From NCBI GenBank assembly GCA_947632705.1, contig CANRQE010000007.1, forward strand, positions 1 through 64,000: a stretch of DNA of 64,000 nucleotides, written 5' to 3'. Positions within the stretch are counted from its first letter, which is position 1; each line of letters begins with the position of its first letter. The position numbers and the translations under genes are program-made. This document shows positions 12,801-23,939 of the stretch, piece after piece. The stretch comes from an uncultured Coprococcus sp. Its GTDB lineage: Bacteria > Bacillota > Clostridia > Lachnospirales > Lachnospiraceae. The notes under the pieces were generated by a model that did not search any database, was not told where the DNA came from, and saw only the letters and a program-made list of their open reading frames with translations.

Positions 12801-13590
12801 CGGAAGTAGCAAATCTTCCGCCGTCCAGCTGTACCATAGGCCTGATATCAGGCGGAATGACAGGAATGACATCCATGATCATCCACTCCGGTTTGTTTTC
12901 GGAATTACGGAAAGCTTCGACAACCTCCAGTCTCTTGATGATCCTTGCACGTTTCTGTCCGTTAGAATTGCGGAGTTCCTCTTTCAGTTCTTCTCCCTCT
13001 TTATCCAGATCAATGCTCTGGAGCAATTCCTTGATGGATTCTGCACCCATGCCGGCGCGGAAAGAACCATAACCATAGTCTTCCTCTGCCTTTCTGTACT
13101 CCTGTTCTGTCAATACCTGCTTATACATCAGGTTTGTATTACCCGGATCAAGAACAATATAGGATGCAAAGTATAATACCTTCTCAAGTACCCTTGGAGA
13201 AATATCCAGTATCAGTCCCATACGGCTTGGAATACCCTTGAAGTACCAGATATGAGATACCGGAGCGGCAAGCTCGATATGGCCCATACGCTCTCTTCGC
13301 ACATTTGATTTTGTAACCTCTACACCACAGCGATCACAGATAATTCCTTTATAACGAATCTTTTTATATTTACCGCAATGACATTCCCAGTCCTTGCTTG
13401 GTCCAAAGATTCTTTCACAGAACAAGCCGTCTTTTTCAGGCTTTAAGGTTCTGTAATTGATCGTCTCCGGCTTCTTTACCTCGCCATGAGACCATTCTCT
13501 GATCTTATCAGGAGATGCAAGACCGATTCTGATCGCATCAAAGCTCAAAGCCGGCTCTTGTTCTGCAACATTAAACTTAAATTCTGGCAT
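9832..13590 (-). CDS. rpoC: DNA-directed RNA polymerase subunit beta'
   Basis: 1252 aa; [12 protein letters not shown] catalytic motif, zinc-finger [22 protein letters not shown]. Confidence 0.98.
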   Translation of the reverse strand: MPEFKFNVAEQEPALSFDAIRIGLASPDKIREWSHGEVKKPETINYRTLKPEKDGLFCERIFGPSKDWECHCGKYKKIRYKGIICDRCGVEVTKSNVRRERMGHIELAAPVSHIWYFKGIPSRMGLILDISPRVLEKVLYFASYIVLDPGNTNLMYKQVLTEQEYRKAEEDYGYGSFRAGMGAESIKELLQSIDLDKEGEELKEELRNSNGQKRARIIKRLEVVEAFRNSENKPEWMIMDVIPVIPPDIRPMVQLDGGRFATSDLNDLYRRIINRNNRLKRLLDLGAPDIIVRNEKRMLQEAVDALIDNGRRGRAVTGPGNRALKSLSDMLKGKQGRFRQNLLGKRVDYSGRSVIVVGPELKIYQCGLPKEMAIELFKPFVMKELTASGKANNIKAAKKMVEKLEPEVWDVLEDVIKEHPVMLNRAPTLHRLGIQAFEPILVEGKAIKLHPLVCTAYNADFDGDQMAVHLPLTVEAQAECRFLLLSPNNLLKPSDGAPVAVPSQDMVLGIYYLTMEKEGAKGEGKAFKSKNEALLAYENKEITLHSRIKVRRSAVTADGETVTGTIETTLGRLLFNEIIPQDLGFVDREDPANALKLEIDFHVGKKQLKPILDKCINTHGATRTAEVLDDVKAIGYKYSTKGAISVSISDMKVPDEKKQILADAQAKVDGITKKFRRGLLTDEERYLSVVKVWEEADKILTKALLDGLDKYNNIYMMADSGARGSNQQIKQLAGMRGLMADTTGRTIELPIKSNFREGLDVLEYFISAHGARKGLSDTALRTADSGYLTRRLVDVSQELIISEPDCSIGKPIPGMIVEAFMEGKEVIEDFEERITGRYAAESVFDKDGNMIVKINHMITPKRAENIIKKGVDADGVPFLDPETGTVRRHARLKIRTILTCKSHVGICAKCYGANMATGLPVQVGEAAGIIAAQSIGEPGTQLTMRTFHTGGVAGDDITQGLPRVEELFEARKPKGLAIIAEFGGKVQLRDNKKKREVVITNDETAEAKAYLIPYGSRIKVMDGQELEAGDELTEGSVNPHDILKIKGVRAVQDYMLREVQRVYRLQGVDINDKHIEIIVRQMLKKIRIDDNGDSNYLPGTLVDILDFEDTNEKLVAEGKTPATGDQVMLGITKASLATDSFMSAASFQETTKVLTDAAIKSKVDPLIGLKENVIIGKLIPAGTGMKRYRSVKLDTEMDEIDFTEEDDEINFDEEADLSSEEPAENGEEDVEEAEENEAEVSEEISEDAQPVV

Positions 13591-13607
13591 CTTCTCTATC
13601 TCCCTTC

Positions 13608-16600
13608 TTAATATTCATCCATGTCATCTGAATCATTATAGTCATCATAATCATCATCGTAATCCGACAAAGACGTCAGTTCATCATTCTCATCTGTACC
13701 ACTGAATCCGGCATCCTCCAGCTCGGCATTATCCGCTGCCTGCCGTTCTGCATCAATCAGCCGTTTCACGCTCTCATCATATGTTTCAATGGTTTCTCCA
13801 AGATCAACCTCAGTCATGTCATCCTTAACGACCCTGACATCCAGACCCAGTGACTGGAATTCCTTCAGCAATACCTTGAAGGATTCAGGAATACCCGGCG
13901 TAGGAATATTTTCACCCTTGATAATGGCTTCATAGGTCTTTACACGTCCGATTACGTCGTCCGACTTCACTGTCAGAATTTCCTGTAAGGTGTATGACGC
14001 GCCATAGGCCTCCAGCGCCCATACCTCCATCTCACCGAAACGCTGTCCGCCGAACTGGGCTTTACCACCCAGCGGCTGCTGTGTTACCAGAGAGTATGGA
14101 CCGGTTGAACGGGCATGAATCTTATCATCAACCAGATGGTGGAGTTTCAGGTAATGCATGTAACCGACTGTTACCGGGCTGTCAAATTCTTCTCCGGTTC
14201 TTCCGTCACGGAGCTGAACCTTACCGGTCCTGTTGATCGGAACCCCTCTCCACTCTTCACGATGATCTCTGTTTTCATAGAGATAATCCATTACTTCTTT
14301 TACTGTTACATCTTTATATTTTTCGTAGAAATCTTCCCACTCACTGTTCGCATAGTCATTGGCCATCTCCAGTGTATCCATGATATCGAACTCGTCTGCG
14401 CCGTCAAATACAGGAGTGGAAACCTTAAAGCCCAATACCTGTGCCGCCAGTCCCAGATGAATCTCAAGCACCTGTCCGATATTCATACGGGACGGAACGC
14501 CCAACGGGTTCAATACGATATCAAGCGGACGCCCGTTTGGCAAAAACGGCATATCCTCAACCGGTAAAATACGGGAAATAACACCCTTATTACCATGACG
14601 GCCCGCCATCTTATCTCCTACCTGAATCTTTCTCTTTTGTGCGATATAGACTCTTACGGATTTATTGACGCCCGGCGGAAGCTCGTCGCCGTTTTCCCTT
14701 GTAAATACCTTCGTATCCATGACAACACCGAACGCTCCGTGCGGAACCTTTAAGGATGTGTCACGAACCTCTCTTGCCTTCTCGCCGAAAATCGCCCTTA
14801 ACAATCTCTCCTCAGCAGTAAGCTCTGTCTCGCCCTTCGGCGTTACTTTACCGACAAGAATATCTCCGGCACGAACCTCTGCTCCGATACGGATAATACC
14901 GTTTTCATCCAGATCCTTTAATGCATCACTGGACAACCCGGCAAGGTCTCTGGTAATCTCCTCCTGTCCCAGTTTGGTATCTCTTGCCTCACATTCATAT
15001 TCTTCAATGTGAATAGAAGTATAGACATCATCCTGAACAAGCCTCTCTGAAAGTAATACGGCATCCTCATAATTGTAGCCCTCCCAGGTCATAAATCCGA
15101 TCAGAGGATTCTTACCAAGCGCAATCTCTCCGTCAGCAGTGGACGGACCATCTGCAATGACCGTTCCGGCTTTTACATGGTCGCCCTTGAAAACCGTCGG
15201 TCTCTGATTCATACAGTTGCCCTGATTGCTTCTGGCAAATTTAATAATATGATAGATATCCTTTGTTCCGTCTTCGTCTGCCCGAATGCAGATTTCCTTA
15301 CTGGTAGAGTATTCAACCATGCCGTCTCTTTTGGCTATTACGCAGACACCGGAATCCACGGCGGCCTTTGCCTCCATACCGGTTCCGACTACGGCAGATT
15401 CCGTAATCATAAGCGGAACAGCCTGTCTCTGCATGTTAGATCCCATCAGGGCACGGTTTGCATCATCGTTCTCCAGGAACGGGATCATGGAGGTTGCCAC
15501 AGAAAATACCATCTTCGGAGATACATCCATCAGATCTACCTTTGATTTCGGGAACTCCGTGGTATCTTCCCTGTAACGTCCGGAAACATTATTATTGATA
15601 AAATGACCTTCCTCATCCAGCTTTTCATTTGCCTGTGCAACTCTGTAGTTATCCTCTTCATCTGCTGTCAGATAAATAACTTCATCCGTTACAACCGGAT
15701 TTTCAGGATCATCCTTATTTACCTTTCTGTATGGTGCTTCCACAAAACCATACTCGTTGATTCTCGCATAGGTTGCGAGAGAGTTGATCAGACCGATATT
15801 CGGACCTTCAGGGGTCTCAATCGGGCACATTCTTCCGTAATGCGTATAGTGAACATCCCGGACCTCAAATCCCGCTCTGTCTCTGGACAGACCGCCGGGT
15901 CCAAGTGCCGATAATCTTCTCTTATGCGTCAGCTCGGAAAGCGGATTGTTCTGATCCATAAACTGGGATAACTGGGAGCTTCCGAAGAACTCTTTTACCG
16001 CTGCCGTCACAGGCTTGATATTAATCAGGGACTGCGGCGTGATCGTCTCGATATCCTGCGTTGTCATACGCTCCCTTACAACTCTTTCCAACCTGGACAG
16101 ACCGATTCTGTACTGATTCTGCAGCAGCTCTCCTACTGCCCTGATCCGTCTGTTGCCCAGATGGTCAATGTCATCCTTTGTTCCTATGGAATACTCAAGG
16201 TGAATGTTATAATTGATAGAAGCAAGAATATCCTCTTTGGTTATATGCTTTGGTACGAGTTCATTGATACTTCTTTCCACAGCTTCCTTCAATTCTTCTT
16301 CATTATCATACTCCGTCAGCAGGCGCTCCAAAACCGGATAGTATACATTCTCATGAATACCTGCCTCTGCCGGATCAAATCCAACATATTTGGACATATC
16401 AACTACCATATTGGAGAGGACCTTTACATTCCGTTCCTCTGTCTGAATCAGAACATATGGAATCGCCGCATCCTGAATATCCTTTGCAAGCTCTCTCGTC
16501 AGAGTCGTACCCGCTTCGGCTATTACCTCGCCGGTAGAAGGATCAATCGCATCCTCCGCCAGAACCTGTCCTGCAATTCTGTTTCTGAATGCCAGCTTTT

Positions 16601-17471
16601 TATTGAACTTATAACGCCCTACCTTTGCCAGGTCATATCTTCTCGGATCAAAGAACATAGCGTTAATCAGACTTTCTGCACTTTCAACAGCAAGCGGCTC
16701 ACCCGGTCTGATTTTTTTATATAACTCAAGTAAACCATCCTGATAATTATCAGATGGGTCCTTCTCTATACTTGCAAGAATCTTCGGTTCATCGCCGAAC
16801 AACTCTAAAATCTCCGCATTTGTACCAATACCCAAAGAACGAATGAGTACCGTAACAGGAACCTTTCTTGTCCTGTCAACACGCACATAAAAAACATCAT
16901 TGGAGTCTGTTTCATACTCTAACCATGCACCACGATTTGGAATCACTGTACAGGAATACAGGGTTTTACCAATTTTGTCATGTGCAATCTCATAGTAAAT
17001 ACCGGGGGAACGCACTAACTGGCTGACAATAACACGCTCTGCTCCATTGATGACAAATGTACCTGTATCGGTCATGAGAGGAAGATCACCCATAAAGATT
17101 TCGTGCTCAGGCATTTCCTTGGCGTCATTTGACCTAAGTCTTACCTTTACTTTCAACGGTGCCGCATATGTTGCATCCCGCTCTTTGCACTCCTCTATCG
17201 TATATTTCACATCATCCTCACATAACTGGAAATCCACAAATTCCAGACTAAGCTGCCCTGTATAATCAGAAATCGGTGAAATATCCCGAAATGCTTCTTT
17301 GAGGCCTTCCGTTAAGAACCATCGATAGGAATTCTTCTGAACCTCAATGAAATTAGGCATTTCCAGAACATCCTTCTGCTTGGAATAACTCATTCTGACA
17401 CCTTTTCCGGATTCGACAGGACTAATTCTGTTCTTTTCCATTGACACATTCACCCCTTGGAATTTATTCAT
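13608..17471 (-). CDS. rpoB: DNA-directed RNA polymerase subunit beta
   Basis: 1287 aa; rifampicin-region [30 protein letters not shown]; exact start among several Met codons uncertain. Confidence 0.97.
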   Translation of the reverse strand: MNKFQGVNVSMEKNRISPVESGKGVRMSYSKQKDVLEMPNFIEVQKNSYRWFLTEGLKEAFRDISPISDYTGQLSLEFVDFQLCEDDVKYTIEECKERDATYAAPLKVKVRLRSNDAKEMPEHEIFMGDLPLMTDTGTFVINGAERVIVSQLVRSPGIYYEIAHDKIGKTLYSCTVIPNRGAWLEYETDSNDVFYVRVDRTRKVPVTVLIRSLGIGTNAEILELFGDEPKILASIEKDPSDNYQDGLLELYKKIRPGEPLAVESAESLINAMFFDPRRYDLAKVGRYKFNKKLAFRNRIAGQVLAEDAIDPSTGEVIAEAGTTLTRELAKDIQDAAIPYVLIQTEERNVKVLSNMVVDMSKYVGFDPAEAGIHENVYYPVLERLLTEYDNEEELKEAVERSINELVPKHITKEDILASINYNIHLEYSIGTKDDIDHLGNRRIRAVGELLQNQYRIGLSRLERVVRERMTTQDIETITPQSLINIKPVTAAVKEFFGSSQLSQFMDQNNPLSELTHKRRLSALGPGGLSRDRAGFEVRDVHYTHYGRMCPIETPEGPNIGLINSLATYARINEYGFVEAPYRKVNKDDPENPVVTDEVIYLTADEEDNYRVAQANEKLDEEGHFINNNVSGRYREDTTEFPKSKVDLMDVSPKMVFSVATSMIPFLENDDANRALMGSNMQRQAVPLMITESAVVGTGMEAKAAVDSGVCVIAKRDGMVEYSTSKEICIRADEDGTKDIYHIIKFARSNQGNCMNQRPTVFKGDHVKAGTVIADGPSTADGEIALGKNPLIGFMTWEGYNYEDAVLLSERLVQDDVYTSIHIEEYECEARDTKLGQEEITRDLAGLSSDALKDLDENGIIRIGAEVRAGDILVGKVTPKGETELTAEERLLRAIFGEKAREVRDTSLKVPHGAFGVVMDTKVFTRENGDELPPGVNKSVRVYIAQKRKIQVGDKMAGRHGNKGVISRILPVEDMPFLPNGRPLDIVLNPLGVPSRMNIGQVLEIHLGLAAQVLGFKVSTPVFDGADEFDIMDTLEMANDYANSEWEDFYEKYKDVTVKEVMDYLYENRDHREEWRGVPINRTGKVQLRDGRTGEEFDSPVTVGYMHYLKLHHLVDDKIHARSTGPYSLVTQQPLGGKAQFGGQRFGEMEVWALEAYGASYTLQEILTVKSDDVIGRVKTYEAIIKGENIPTPGIPESFKVLLKEFQSLGLDVRVVKDDMTEVDLGETIETYDESVKRLIDAERQAADNAELEDAGFSGTDENDELTSLSDYDDDYDDYNDSDDMDEY

Positions 17472-17731
17472 ACACTATCTGTTTTTTGATTTTTTCGCAA
17501 ACCAACCCATAATAGTGACATTTTACAATGCTATCATTTCTTTTTGGAATTGTCAAGAAATATTCTGGAAGTTTTTTCATTTTTAAGGAAATAAGACAGG
17601 TATGACAATTTTTCGACATACCATCAGAAAAAATGATTTATATAGAAGATATCATTGCAATACAGGCAAAAAATGGTTTGACCGATATATGAACATACCG
17701 GCCAAACCATAAGATTTGTATGAATCGTAAA

Positions 17732-18100
17732 TTACTTTAATGTAACCTTAGCGCCTTCAGCCTCTAACTTCGTCTTAGCATCCTCAGCCTCGTCCTTAGT
17801 AGCTCCCTCTTTGATTACCTTTGGTGCGCCGTCAACGGCATCCTTAGCTTCCTTCAAGCCAAGACCTGTCAACTCTCTGACAACCTTGATAACCTTAACC
17901 TTGTTAGGACCTACTTCTGTAAGCTCTACGTCGAAGGAATCCTTCTCCTCAGCTGCAGGAGCATCACTTGCTGCTCCGGCTGCAACTACTACGCCAGCTG
18001 CTGCGGATACGCCGAATTCTTCCTCACATGCTTTTACTAAATCATTTAACTCTAAAACTGATAAACCTTTGATTACTTCAATAATTTCCTGAACTGTCAT
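17732..18100 (-). CDS. rplL: 50S ribosomal protein L7/L12
   Basis: [35 protein letters not shown]...; start at MTVQEI. Confidence 0.97.
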   Translation of the reverse strand: MTVQEIIEVIKGLSVLELNDLVKACEEEFGVSAAAGVVVAAGAASDAPAAEEKDSFDVELTEVGPNKVKVIKVVRELTGLGLKEAKDAVDGAPKVIKEGATKDEAEDAKTKLEAEGAKVTLK

Positions 18101-18188
18101 TTTGATTTCCTCCATTTAAAATTGAATACTGTACTTGTTCTCTGCTTTCTATATTAATATAGAAAGACTTTACGCAAATGCATGATCC

Positions 18189-18677
18189 CTATGCCTCTTT
18201 CTGCTCTGCAATCTGTTTCACAACACGAGCAAAGTTTGCAATCGGTGACTGAATACTTCCAAGGAATTTGGAAATCAGCACTTCTCTTGATGGAATCTTT
18301 GCAATTGCCCCAATGCCTGCTGCATCATAAAATGTGCCTTCTACAATGCCGCCCTTTAATTCCAGTGCCGGAGCATCCTTTGCGAACTCTGCCAATACTC
18401 TTGCAGCGGCGGTAGCATCCGTCTTGCAGACAGCAAGACCGGTAGGACCTTCCAGGCATGATTTGATTGTTTCAAATTCTGTTCCTTCTATAGCAAAATT
18501 GATCATGGTATTCTTATATACCTTATATATAACACCCGCTTCTCTTAATGACTTACGAAGCTGTGTATCCTGCTCAACTGTCAGGCCACGATAATCAACT
18601 ACAACAGCAGTTGCAGCACCATCCAGGCTGGCTTTGATCTCTTCTACTATAGGCTTCTTCATTTCTACCTTTGCCAT
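18189..18677 (-). CDS. rplJ: 50S ribosomal protein L10
   Basis: 162 aa; MAKVEMKKPIVEEIKASLDGAATAVVVDYRGLTVEQ. Confidence 0.97.
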   Translation of the reverse strand: MAKVEMKKPIVEEIKASLDGAATAVVVDYRGLTVEQDTQLRKSLREAGVIYKVYKNTMINFAIEGTEFETIKSCLEGPTGLAVCKTDATAAARVLAEFAKDAPALELKGGIVEGTFYDAAGIGAIAKIPSREVLISKFLGSIQSPIANFARVVKQIAEQKEA

Positions 18678-18714
18678 AATGTGCCTCCTTATTTTACTAA
18701 TGACTGCACATATA

Positions 18715-18845
18715 AAAGAAGCTCCCTATCAAAGACAGGGAGCATATAGTTAAAACCAGGTTAACGATATCTTTCCTCGGCAGGCGTTTTCTTCCTTATA
18801 CCTTGCGGTACCTGCTGTCTTCGGCAGTTCATCGTGGGATATGGT
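18715..18845 (-). ncRNA. L10 (rplJ) ribosomal protein leader
   Basis: Minus strand CTGCCGAAGACAGCAGGT...GCCTGCCGAGG upstream of rplJ, followed by terminator-like hairpin GCTCCCTGTCTTTGATAGGGAGC + T-rich tract (18721-18743). Confidence 0.8.
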
Positions 18846-18890
18846 ATCATAGGCATATTCATTTGTCAATCTTTTTTTAACTTTTTTCGG

Positions 18891-19784
18891 TTAGCCGCGG
18901 TCAGTATCATATTCTATGATTTCGCCCGTAACCGCATCTATCGTATAACTGTACTCCGTTCTGTCATAGTAGAATTCAACTTCATACGCTGCCCGGCCAT
19001 GATCGCGGTCCAATTCCGTTCTGTCAAACCGGACATCACTTTCTGATAACCCCGCATCAGCCAGAGCAATCTCCTTTGCGCGGCCGGCTTCTATATAAGT
19101 ATCATCCGTCTGACCGGCTCCGCTACCGGCAGAACCATCCGACCGGACAGGAAACGGTTCAACATTTTTTTCATATATGGTACCGTCACTTACATTGATC
19201 TCATATTCATATTCGGCATCAGATGTATAAAATTCAATATCATACACCTGAATCCCGTTATCATAATCCGTTTTTTCCTTTGTAAAAGCGGCTTTCGTTT
19301 CAGAGACACCCGCATCTGACAATACCATTGCCTTTGCTTCGTCAAGAGAAATCGTCTGCGAGGCTGCTTCCTGATCTGGTCCCGTCACAGAGGATGCATT
19401 ATCCTGTACCGGTTCAGAGGAATCCGGCTGTCCTGACGAGCCTGACGGCTGAAAGGTTCTTCCGTTTCCTTCTATATCCCGTTCAATGATATCTCCGTCT
19501 CTGGCCTGAATCAGATAATCATATTCCACACCATCATTGTAGAAGCTTACTTCATATTCAAAACGTCCATCGTCAAATTCAAGTCTGGCACGCAGGGCTG
19601 ATGCATCTGATTCATGCAATCCGGCATCCGCCAATGCAATCTCTTTTGCATCCGACCGGCTGATCAGACTGTTTCTGATTACAATCATACCCGCTGCTAT
19701 AACCACCGCTAATATGACTGCCACAACGCAAATGATTATGACTGCTGTTTTCTTTGATGTTTTCTTTGTCTCTTCCATACCCAA
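18891..19784 (-). CDS. Membrane-anchored protein with three PepSY-type repeats
   Basis: One N-terminal TM helix, then three ~60-aa repeats (AKEIALADAGLxESD...YEVxFY...YxxDAxTGEIIE). Confidence 0.8.
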   Translation of the reverse strand: MGMEETKKTSKKTAVIIICVVAVILAVVIAAGMIVIRNSLISRSDAKEIALADAGLHESDASALRARLEFDDGRFEYEVSFYNDGVEYDYLIQARDGDIIERDIEGNGRTFQPSGSSGQPDSSEPVQDNASSVTGPDQEAASQTISLDEAKAMVLSDAGVSETKAAFTKEKTDYDNGIQVYDIEFYTSDAEYEYEINVSDGTIYEKNVEPFPVRSDGSAGSGAGQTDDTYIEAGRAKEIALADAGLSESDVRFDRTELDRDHGRAAYEVEFYYDRTEYSYTIDAVTGEIIEYDTDRG

Positions 19785-20135
19785 GCCTCCTCCTTACTAT
19801 CTCCGGTTAATTTTCCATTTACTTTTTAACAATAGCTGCTGATTTCTCTGTACATCATTGTATAAAATCAAATACAACATATCATTCTATTTCTTACTCT
19901 ATCCGTGACAGGATTTGCTGTCAATATCTTTTCACAAAAGACACAGAACATTCACATTTTCGAAATGCAAACACCTGAGCCCGCTGAAGAGTTGTTATTA
20001 TATCATATTTATAATTTTTTATTTTATGTATAGATGCCTTTGTTTTCTATTGATTCTTTCATATCTTTGTTCTATAATTGGTCGTTGAACATATGAATAT
20101 AAATAATGAAGCAATGAACAAAAGACAAACGGACG

Positions 20136-20885
20136 GTGAAAAAAATGAACAAAGCACTCATACTTTTATTCTTATTTTTTATTGGAAGCCTGATTGGATG
20201 GTGTATCGAGCTCTTCTTCCGAAGATTCTGTACCCCCTACGGAAAAAAAGACAAAAAATGGACAAATCCCGGATTTCTGGTCGGCCCCTATCTGCCCTTA
20301 TACGGTTCCGGACTGTGTGTCTTATACCTGCTGGCAGGGATTGACATCAAAGGCCTGCAGGAGCATCCCGCAGCAGAAAAACTGGTACTGTTCATTATAA
20401 TGGCCATTGCAATGACCGTTATCGAATACATAACCGGATTAATTTTCATCAAAGGCATGCATGTAAAGCTGTGGGATTACAGCGACCACTGGGGAAATAT
20501 CCAAGGGATCATCTGCCCGTTATTTTCTTTCTTCTGGGCTATACTGGGTGCATTTTATTACCTGATTATTCATCCCCATGTATTAAACGCTCTGGACTGG
20601 CTGTCAAAAAACCTTGCCTTTTCCTTTGTGATCGGATTCTTTTACGGCGTATTTCTGATCGACATTGTGTACTCCTTTAACATTATGGTCAAGCTTCGGA
20701 AGCTTGCTGCAGAATATGATATCGTTGTCAAATTTGAAGCATTCCGGAATCACCTGAACAAGGAGCGGGAGGAAAGAAAAGAAAAATACCGTTTCTTCCT
20801 CTCCATGTTTATGCCCCGTCCATTGCGGGAGATATTGGAAGAGCATCGGGAGGATTTCAGTACCTACAGACATAAAAAGAAATAA
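20136..20885 (+). CDS. Putative ABC transporter permease-like membrane protein (CmpB-type)
   Basis: 249 aa, multiple TMs, IGSLIGWCIELFFRRF start typical of the family; ATG at 20136 or 20145. Confidence 0.7.
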   Translation: MKKMNKALILLFLFFIGSLIGWCIELFFRRFCTPYGKKDKKWTNPGFLVGPYLPLYGSGLCVLYLLAGIDIKGLQEHPAAEKLVLFIIMAIAMTVIEYITGLIFIKGMHVKLWDYSDHWGNIQGIICPLFSFFWAILGAFYYLIIHPHVLNALDWLSKNLAFSFVIGFFYGVFLIDIVYSFNIMVKLRKLAAEYDIVVKFEAFRNHLNKEREERKEKYRFFLSMFMPRPLREILEEHREDFSTYRHKKK

Positions 20886-20928
20886 AAAAGATTTCCTGTA
20901 TATTCCTTTTATACAGGAAATCTTTTTT
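20884..20928. terminator. Bidirectional intrinsic terminator
   Basis: AAAAAAGATTTCCTGTAT / ATACAGGAAATCTTTTTT between convergent genes. Confidence 0.9.
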
Positions 20929-20953
20929 TGGGAACATTTGAACCTGTGTATCG

Positions 20954-21493
20954 TTATCCCTCATTTTGCAGGGTTTCATCAATTGCATTCGCAATGGCTT
21001 CCGCAATCTGCTCAAAGTTGTAATCAAACAGATAATTATCATAATCGTTATTGATAAATCCGGTTTCAATCAGCAATGCCGGCATATTCGTCCTTCGCAG
21101 TACAGCCAGATCCGGTCGTTCATCCACATTAATATTTCTGAATCCAAGCTGCTCCAGTGCAGAATTGATTGCACGCGCCATATCTGCCTTGACTCCACTG
21201 TCGTCATATACCAAAGTCTGCACTCCGCCGTACTGGCTCGGTGTCGCAGAAGAATTTCTGTGAAAGGAGATAAAATAATCTGCTCCGCTTTCATTTCCAA
21301 TCTGTGCTTTCCTGAGCGGAGAATCATAGACATCCGTGGTTCTGGTATATTCCACATCATAACCAAGATCAGACAACAAATCTCCGACTGCAAGCGCAAG
21401 ATTCAGATTATCCGCTTTTTCAGTTCTTCCTTCATATGTCGCACCATTATCAAAACCTCCATGACCTGGATCAAGAATAATCTTCGTAGCCAT
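20954..21493 (-). CDS. N-acetylmuramoyl-L-alanine amidase (Amidase_3 type)
   Basis: ILDPGHGGFDNGA...; ISFHRNSS; LLIETGFINN. Confidence 0.92.
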   Translation of the reverse strand: MATKIILDPGHGGFDNGATYEGRTEKADNLNLALAVGDLLSDLGYDVEYTRTTDVYDSPLRKAQIGNESGADYFISFHRNSSATPSQYGGVQTLVYDDSGVKADMARAINSALEQLGFRNINVDERPDLAVLRRTNMPALLIETGFINNDYDNYLFDYNFEQIAEAIANAIDETLQNEG

Positions 21494-21611
21494 ATCTATC
21501 CTCGCAAAATGATTGTTCTATATTATCATATGACAAAGGACTGTTTCGTTGAATATATTATGAAATAAATTTGAAAAAATAAGACCACGCTTTATTGCAA
21601 ACCATGTGAGA

Positions 21612-21842
21612 TTACACCTCTGCCTGCACAATACGTCCAAAATTAAGCTCATCCTGTAATAAACCAAATACATAGGATGGGCTTTCCCTATACAATCCGG
21701 TTTCTATGTCGACAAGTTTTTCATAGACTTGTGAGCAGTATATCGTATGCATTGCAATATCGTATTCTATGCCCTGCGTTTCCGTAAGCATCTCAACAAG
21801 ATCCTGCACCATATATTCAATCATCTGCTGTTGTACACTCAT
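21612..21842 (-). CDS. DUF3791-like small protein
   Basis: 76 aa; sits with DUF3990-like gene and second DUF3791-like gene in a tight cassette. Confidence 0.65.
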   Translation of the reverse strand: MSVQQQMIEYMVQDLVEMLTETQGIEYDIAMHTIYCSQVYEKLVDIETGLYRESPSYVFGLLQDELNFGRIVQAEV

Positions 21843-21845
21843 AGA

Positions 21846-22349
21846 TTAAATACCTGCCTTTCTCAACAGGCTGATAGCCTTTTGTGTATGGAAAGAATAT
21901 TGATTCGTTGTCTTTTTGTAAATTATACCTCTCAACATATTCTCAAAAGTTATCATGCCATTTTCATACTGTCTGAATAAAAGCGCCATGTCATCATCAG
22001 CAATCGGACCTATGACAATATCGTACTTATGATCGAAGTTACATTCCGGGCTAGTAAAATTGGTAAATTTCTTACTGCGATTATTTCTTACAAACCTTGC
22101 CCATTCCTCAGATGTCTCTATTCCAAAATCTTTGATGTTCAAATCCTTCATCTGTATAAAATCGTCATCAATCTCATATACATTAAGAACCGGAGAGCCG
22201 CCATAAATCCTTGCCACCCTGTTTGCCATCTTCTCTGCCTGTTCTTTCATAACTGTCAGATAAAATCCCGGTCCGAAATCCTTGTAAGGACGGCACATGG
22301 CAAGGTTAATTTCTTTGATATCCGTATTGCTACCGTGATACAAGCGCAT
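21846..22349 (-). CDS. DUF3990-like protein (ADP-ribosyltransferase-fold candidate)
   Basis: 167 aa; MRLYHGSNTDIKEINL...KDFGPGFYLT, typical LYHGS..I/GxGFYxT ART-like N-terminus. Confidence 0.75.
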   Translation of the reverse strand: MRLYHGSNTDIKEINLAMCRPYKDFGPGFYLTVMKEQAEKMANRVARIYGGSPVLNVYEIDDDFIQMKDLNIKDFGIETSEEWARFVRNNRSKKFTNFTSPECNFDHKYDIVIGPIADDDMALLFRQYENGMITFENMLRGIIYKKTTNQYSFHTQKAISLLRKAGI

Positions 22350-22567
22350 CAGTAGTTACCTCCTTTATTTCTGCATACCATAGTCAGATCCCCTACTGCA
22401 TCCTCTAAGCTGAGTGTGTGCTCAATATCATAATTTTCTTTGATAAACTCAATCCCTTTATGGTCATACAGATAAATAAATGCTTCCTTTGAGGTTATGT
22501 GAAACTTATTAGCGAATTCGTTTACACATACTACAGTATAATTGATTTTCTTTTTTAATTCACTCAT
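22349..22567 (-). CDS. DUF3791-like small protein
   Basis: 72 aa; overlaps the DUF3990-like start by 1 nt. Confidence 0.65.
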   Translation of the reverse strand: MSELKKKINYTVVCVNEFANKFHITSKEAFIYLYDHKGIEFIKENYDIEHTLSLEDAVGDLTMVCRNKGGNY

Positions 22568-22670
22568 GACTGCATCTCCCCTATCTTCTTTCCAGTTCTC
22601 GTTTAATTACCTGTATCATAGCACAAAATTGGAAACCATGCATCTTTTATTATGCAGCCATTACCAATAT

Positions 22671-23192
22671 TTATAATCCTTCTTTTCTTATGCTGTATAT
22701 GCACGCTATTAACTCTAATTTTCTCTTTTTGTCAGACTGCCGGAATATCTTAAAAAGACAGACTGGCAGCTTCATCCTTTCATCATTATATTGGATAGAA
22801 TTTTGAAAAAAACATTCAATTTGGTAATGTCCGTTTATCCTAATCGGAATACTTCCGTCAGCATTGTAAATATCCTTTTCTAAAGATTTTTCTACAGTAA
22901 TTGTACCTTTGTCCACTTTGGATTTTTTGTCTGATATATATGCACAGGAGGTCGGCAATACCAAAAGCAAAGGATAATATGTCATCAAAAAGAAACTGCT
23001 TTTTGAAAAGTCCGATAAAGTTAATGTCATAAATGGGTCAAACATCTGGGTCACATATCGTATGTCATGGTTTACCTGTATATTTCCAATGTAGTTATAT
23101 GCAACAAAACCAAGCATGATAAACCAGGTCAGGATTGTCGTTCCTTTTCCTAACAAATATGTAACCTGCATTTTTACTGACTTCCCAAGCAT
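22671..23192 (-). CDS. Chimeric/truncated protein; N-terminus resembles ABC permease of peptide transporters
   Basis: Two N-terminal hydrophobic segments ending YPLLLVLPTSCAYISDKKSK, then unrelated soluble tail. Confidence 0.4.
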   Translation of the reverse strand: MLGKSVKMQVTYLLGKGTTILTWFIMLGFVAYNYIGNIQVNHDIRYVTQMFDPFMTLTLSDFSKSSFFLMTYYPLLLVLPTSCAYISDKKSKVDKGTITVEKSLEKDIYNADGSIPIRINGHYQIECFFQNSIQYNDERMKLPVCLFKIFRQSDKKRKLELIACIYSIRKEGL

Positions 23193-23545
23193 TGCACTTC
23201 ACCCCATTTCATCCTGTTAGATACATTGCATTTTATTCTGATATTTTACTACCTTCCATCATAGTTATAATCTATGACAGCGTCATAATCCGGATCATTT
23301 CCCGGCTCCATGACAGCATACGAATTTAATATTGTCCCCCTGGATAATTCTAAGATGTTCCGGATTTTTCAAAACATTTTTAAAATCTGCCTGTGTTCTT
23401 TGATGATGAGAAGCTTTGTCTGCTTCAACTATAAAAGCACAAAATGAGAAACTTTTCTTCTGGCTATATTACCAGCTTCCGTAAAAAGGTATGTTATCCC
23501 ATTCTGAACCATAATCTAATCCAGTATTTATAAATCCATAAAATG

Positions 23546-23692
23546 CTATATTAGGTAATATTGATCACCACCCCAATTATAATTCCATCCAAAGGCTTCT
23601 CGATTATAAATATGTCCTATAACGCTTCCATTTTTATAATTATCATAAACATCTAAAATCTTTCCCGATTTATTAATACAAAAATAATTCAT
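23546..23692 (-). pseudogene. Short SH3-like repeat ORF, probably a remnant
   Basis: RBS GGGAGGAG + ATG; 48 aa MNYFCINKSGKILDVYDNYKNGSVIGHIYNREAFGWNYNWGGDQYYLI; related-looking residues continue in another frame beyond the stop. Not in the ORF track. Confidence 0.4.
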
Positions 23693-23939
23693 ATGTATAT
23701 CTCCTCCCTTTCTCCCTGCTATCCGGAAACTCCGGCTACCGGAATATCAATGTTTCAGCGTTTAACAGTCTGTTTTCAACTAGTATTATTATTTAGAATA
23801 ATTTAGAATAAAATTTTCAAAACTTACTCATTTCAACTTTGTTATAATTAAAATAATAATTTTGAAATATAACAGTACATAAAAATTGAAGAGTATTAGA
23901 ATATTAATTCTAATATTTTATATAAAATAATATCAAACG

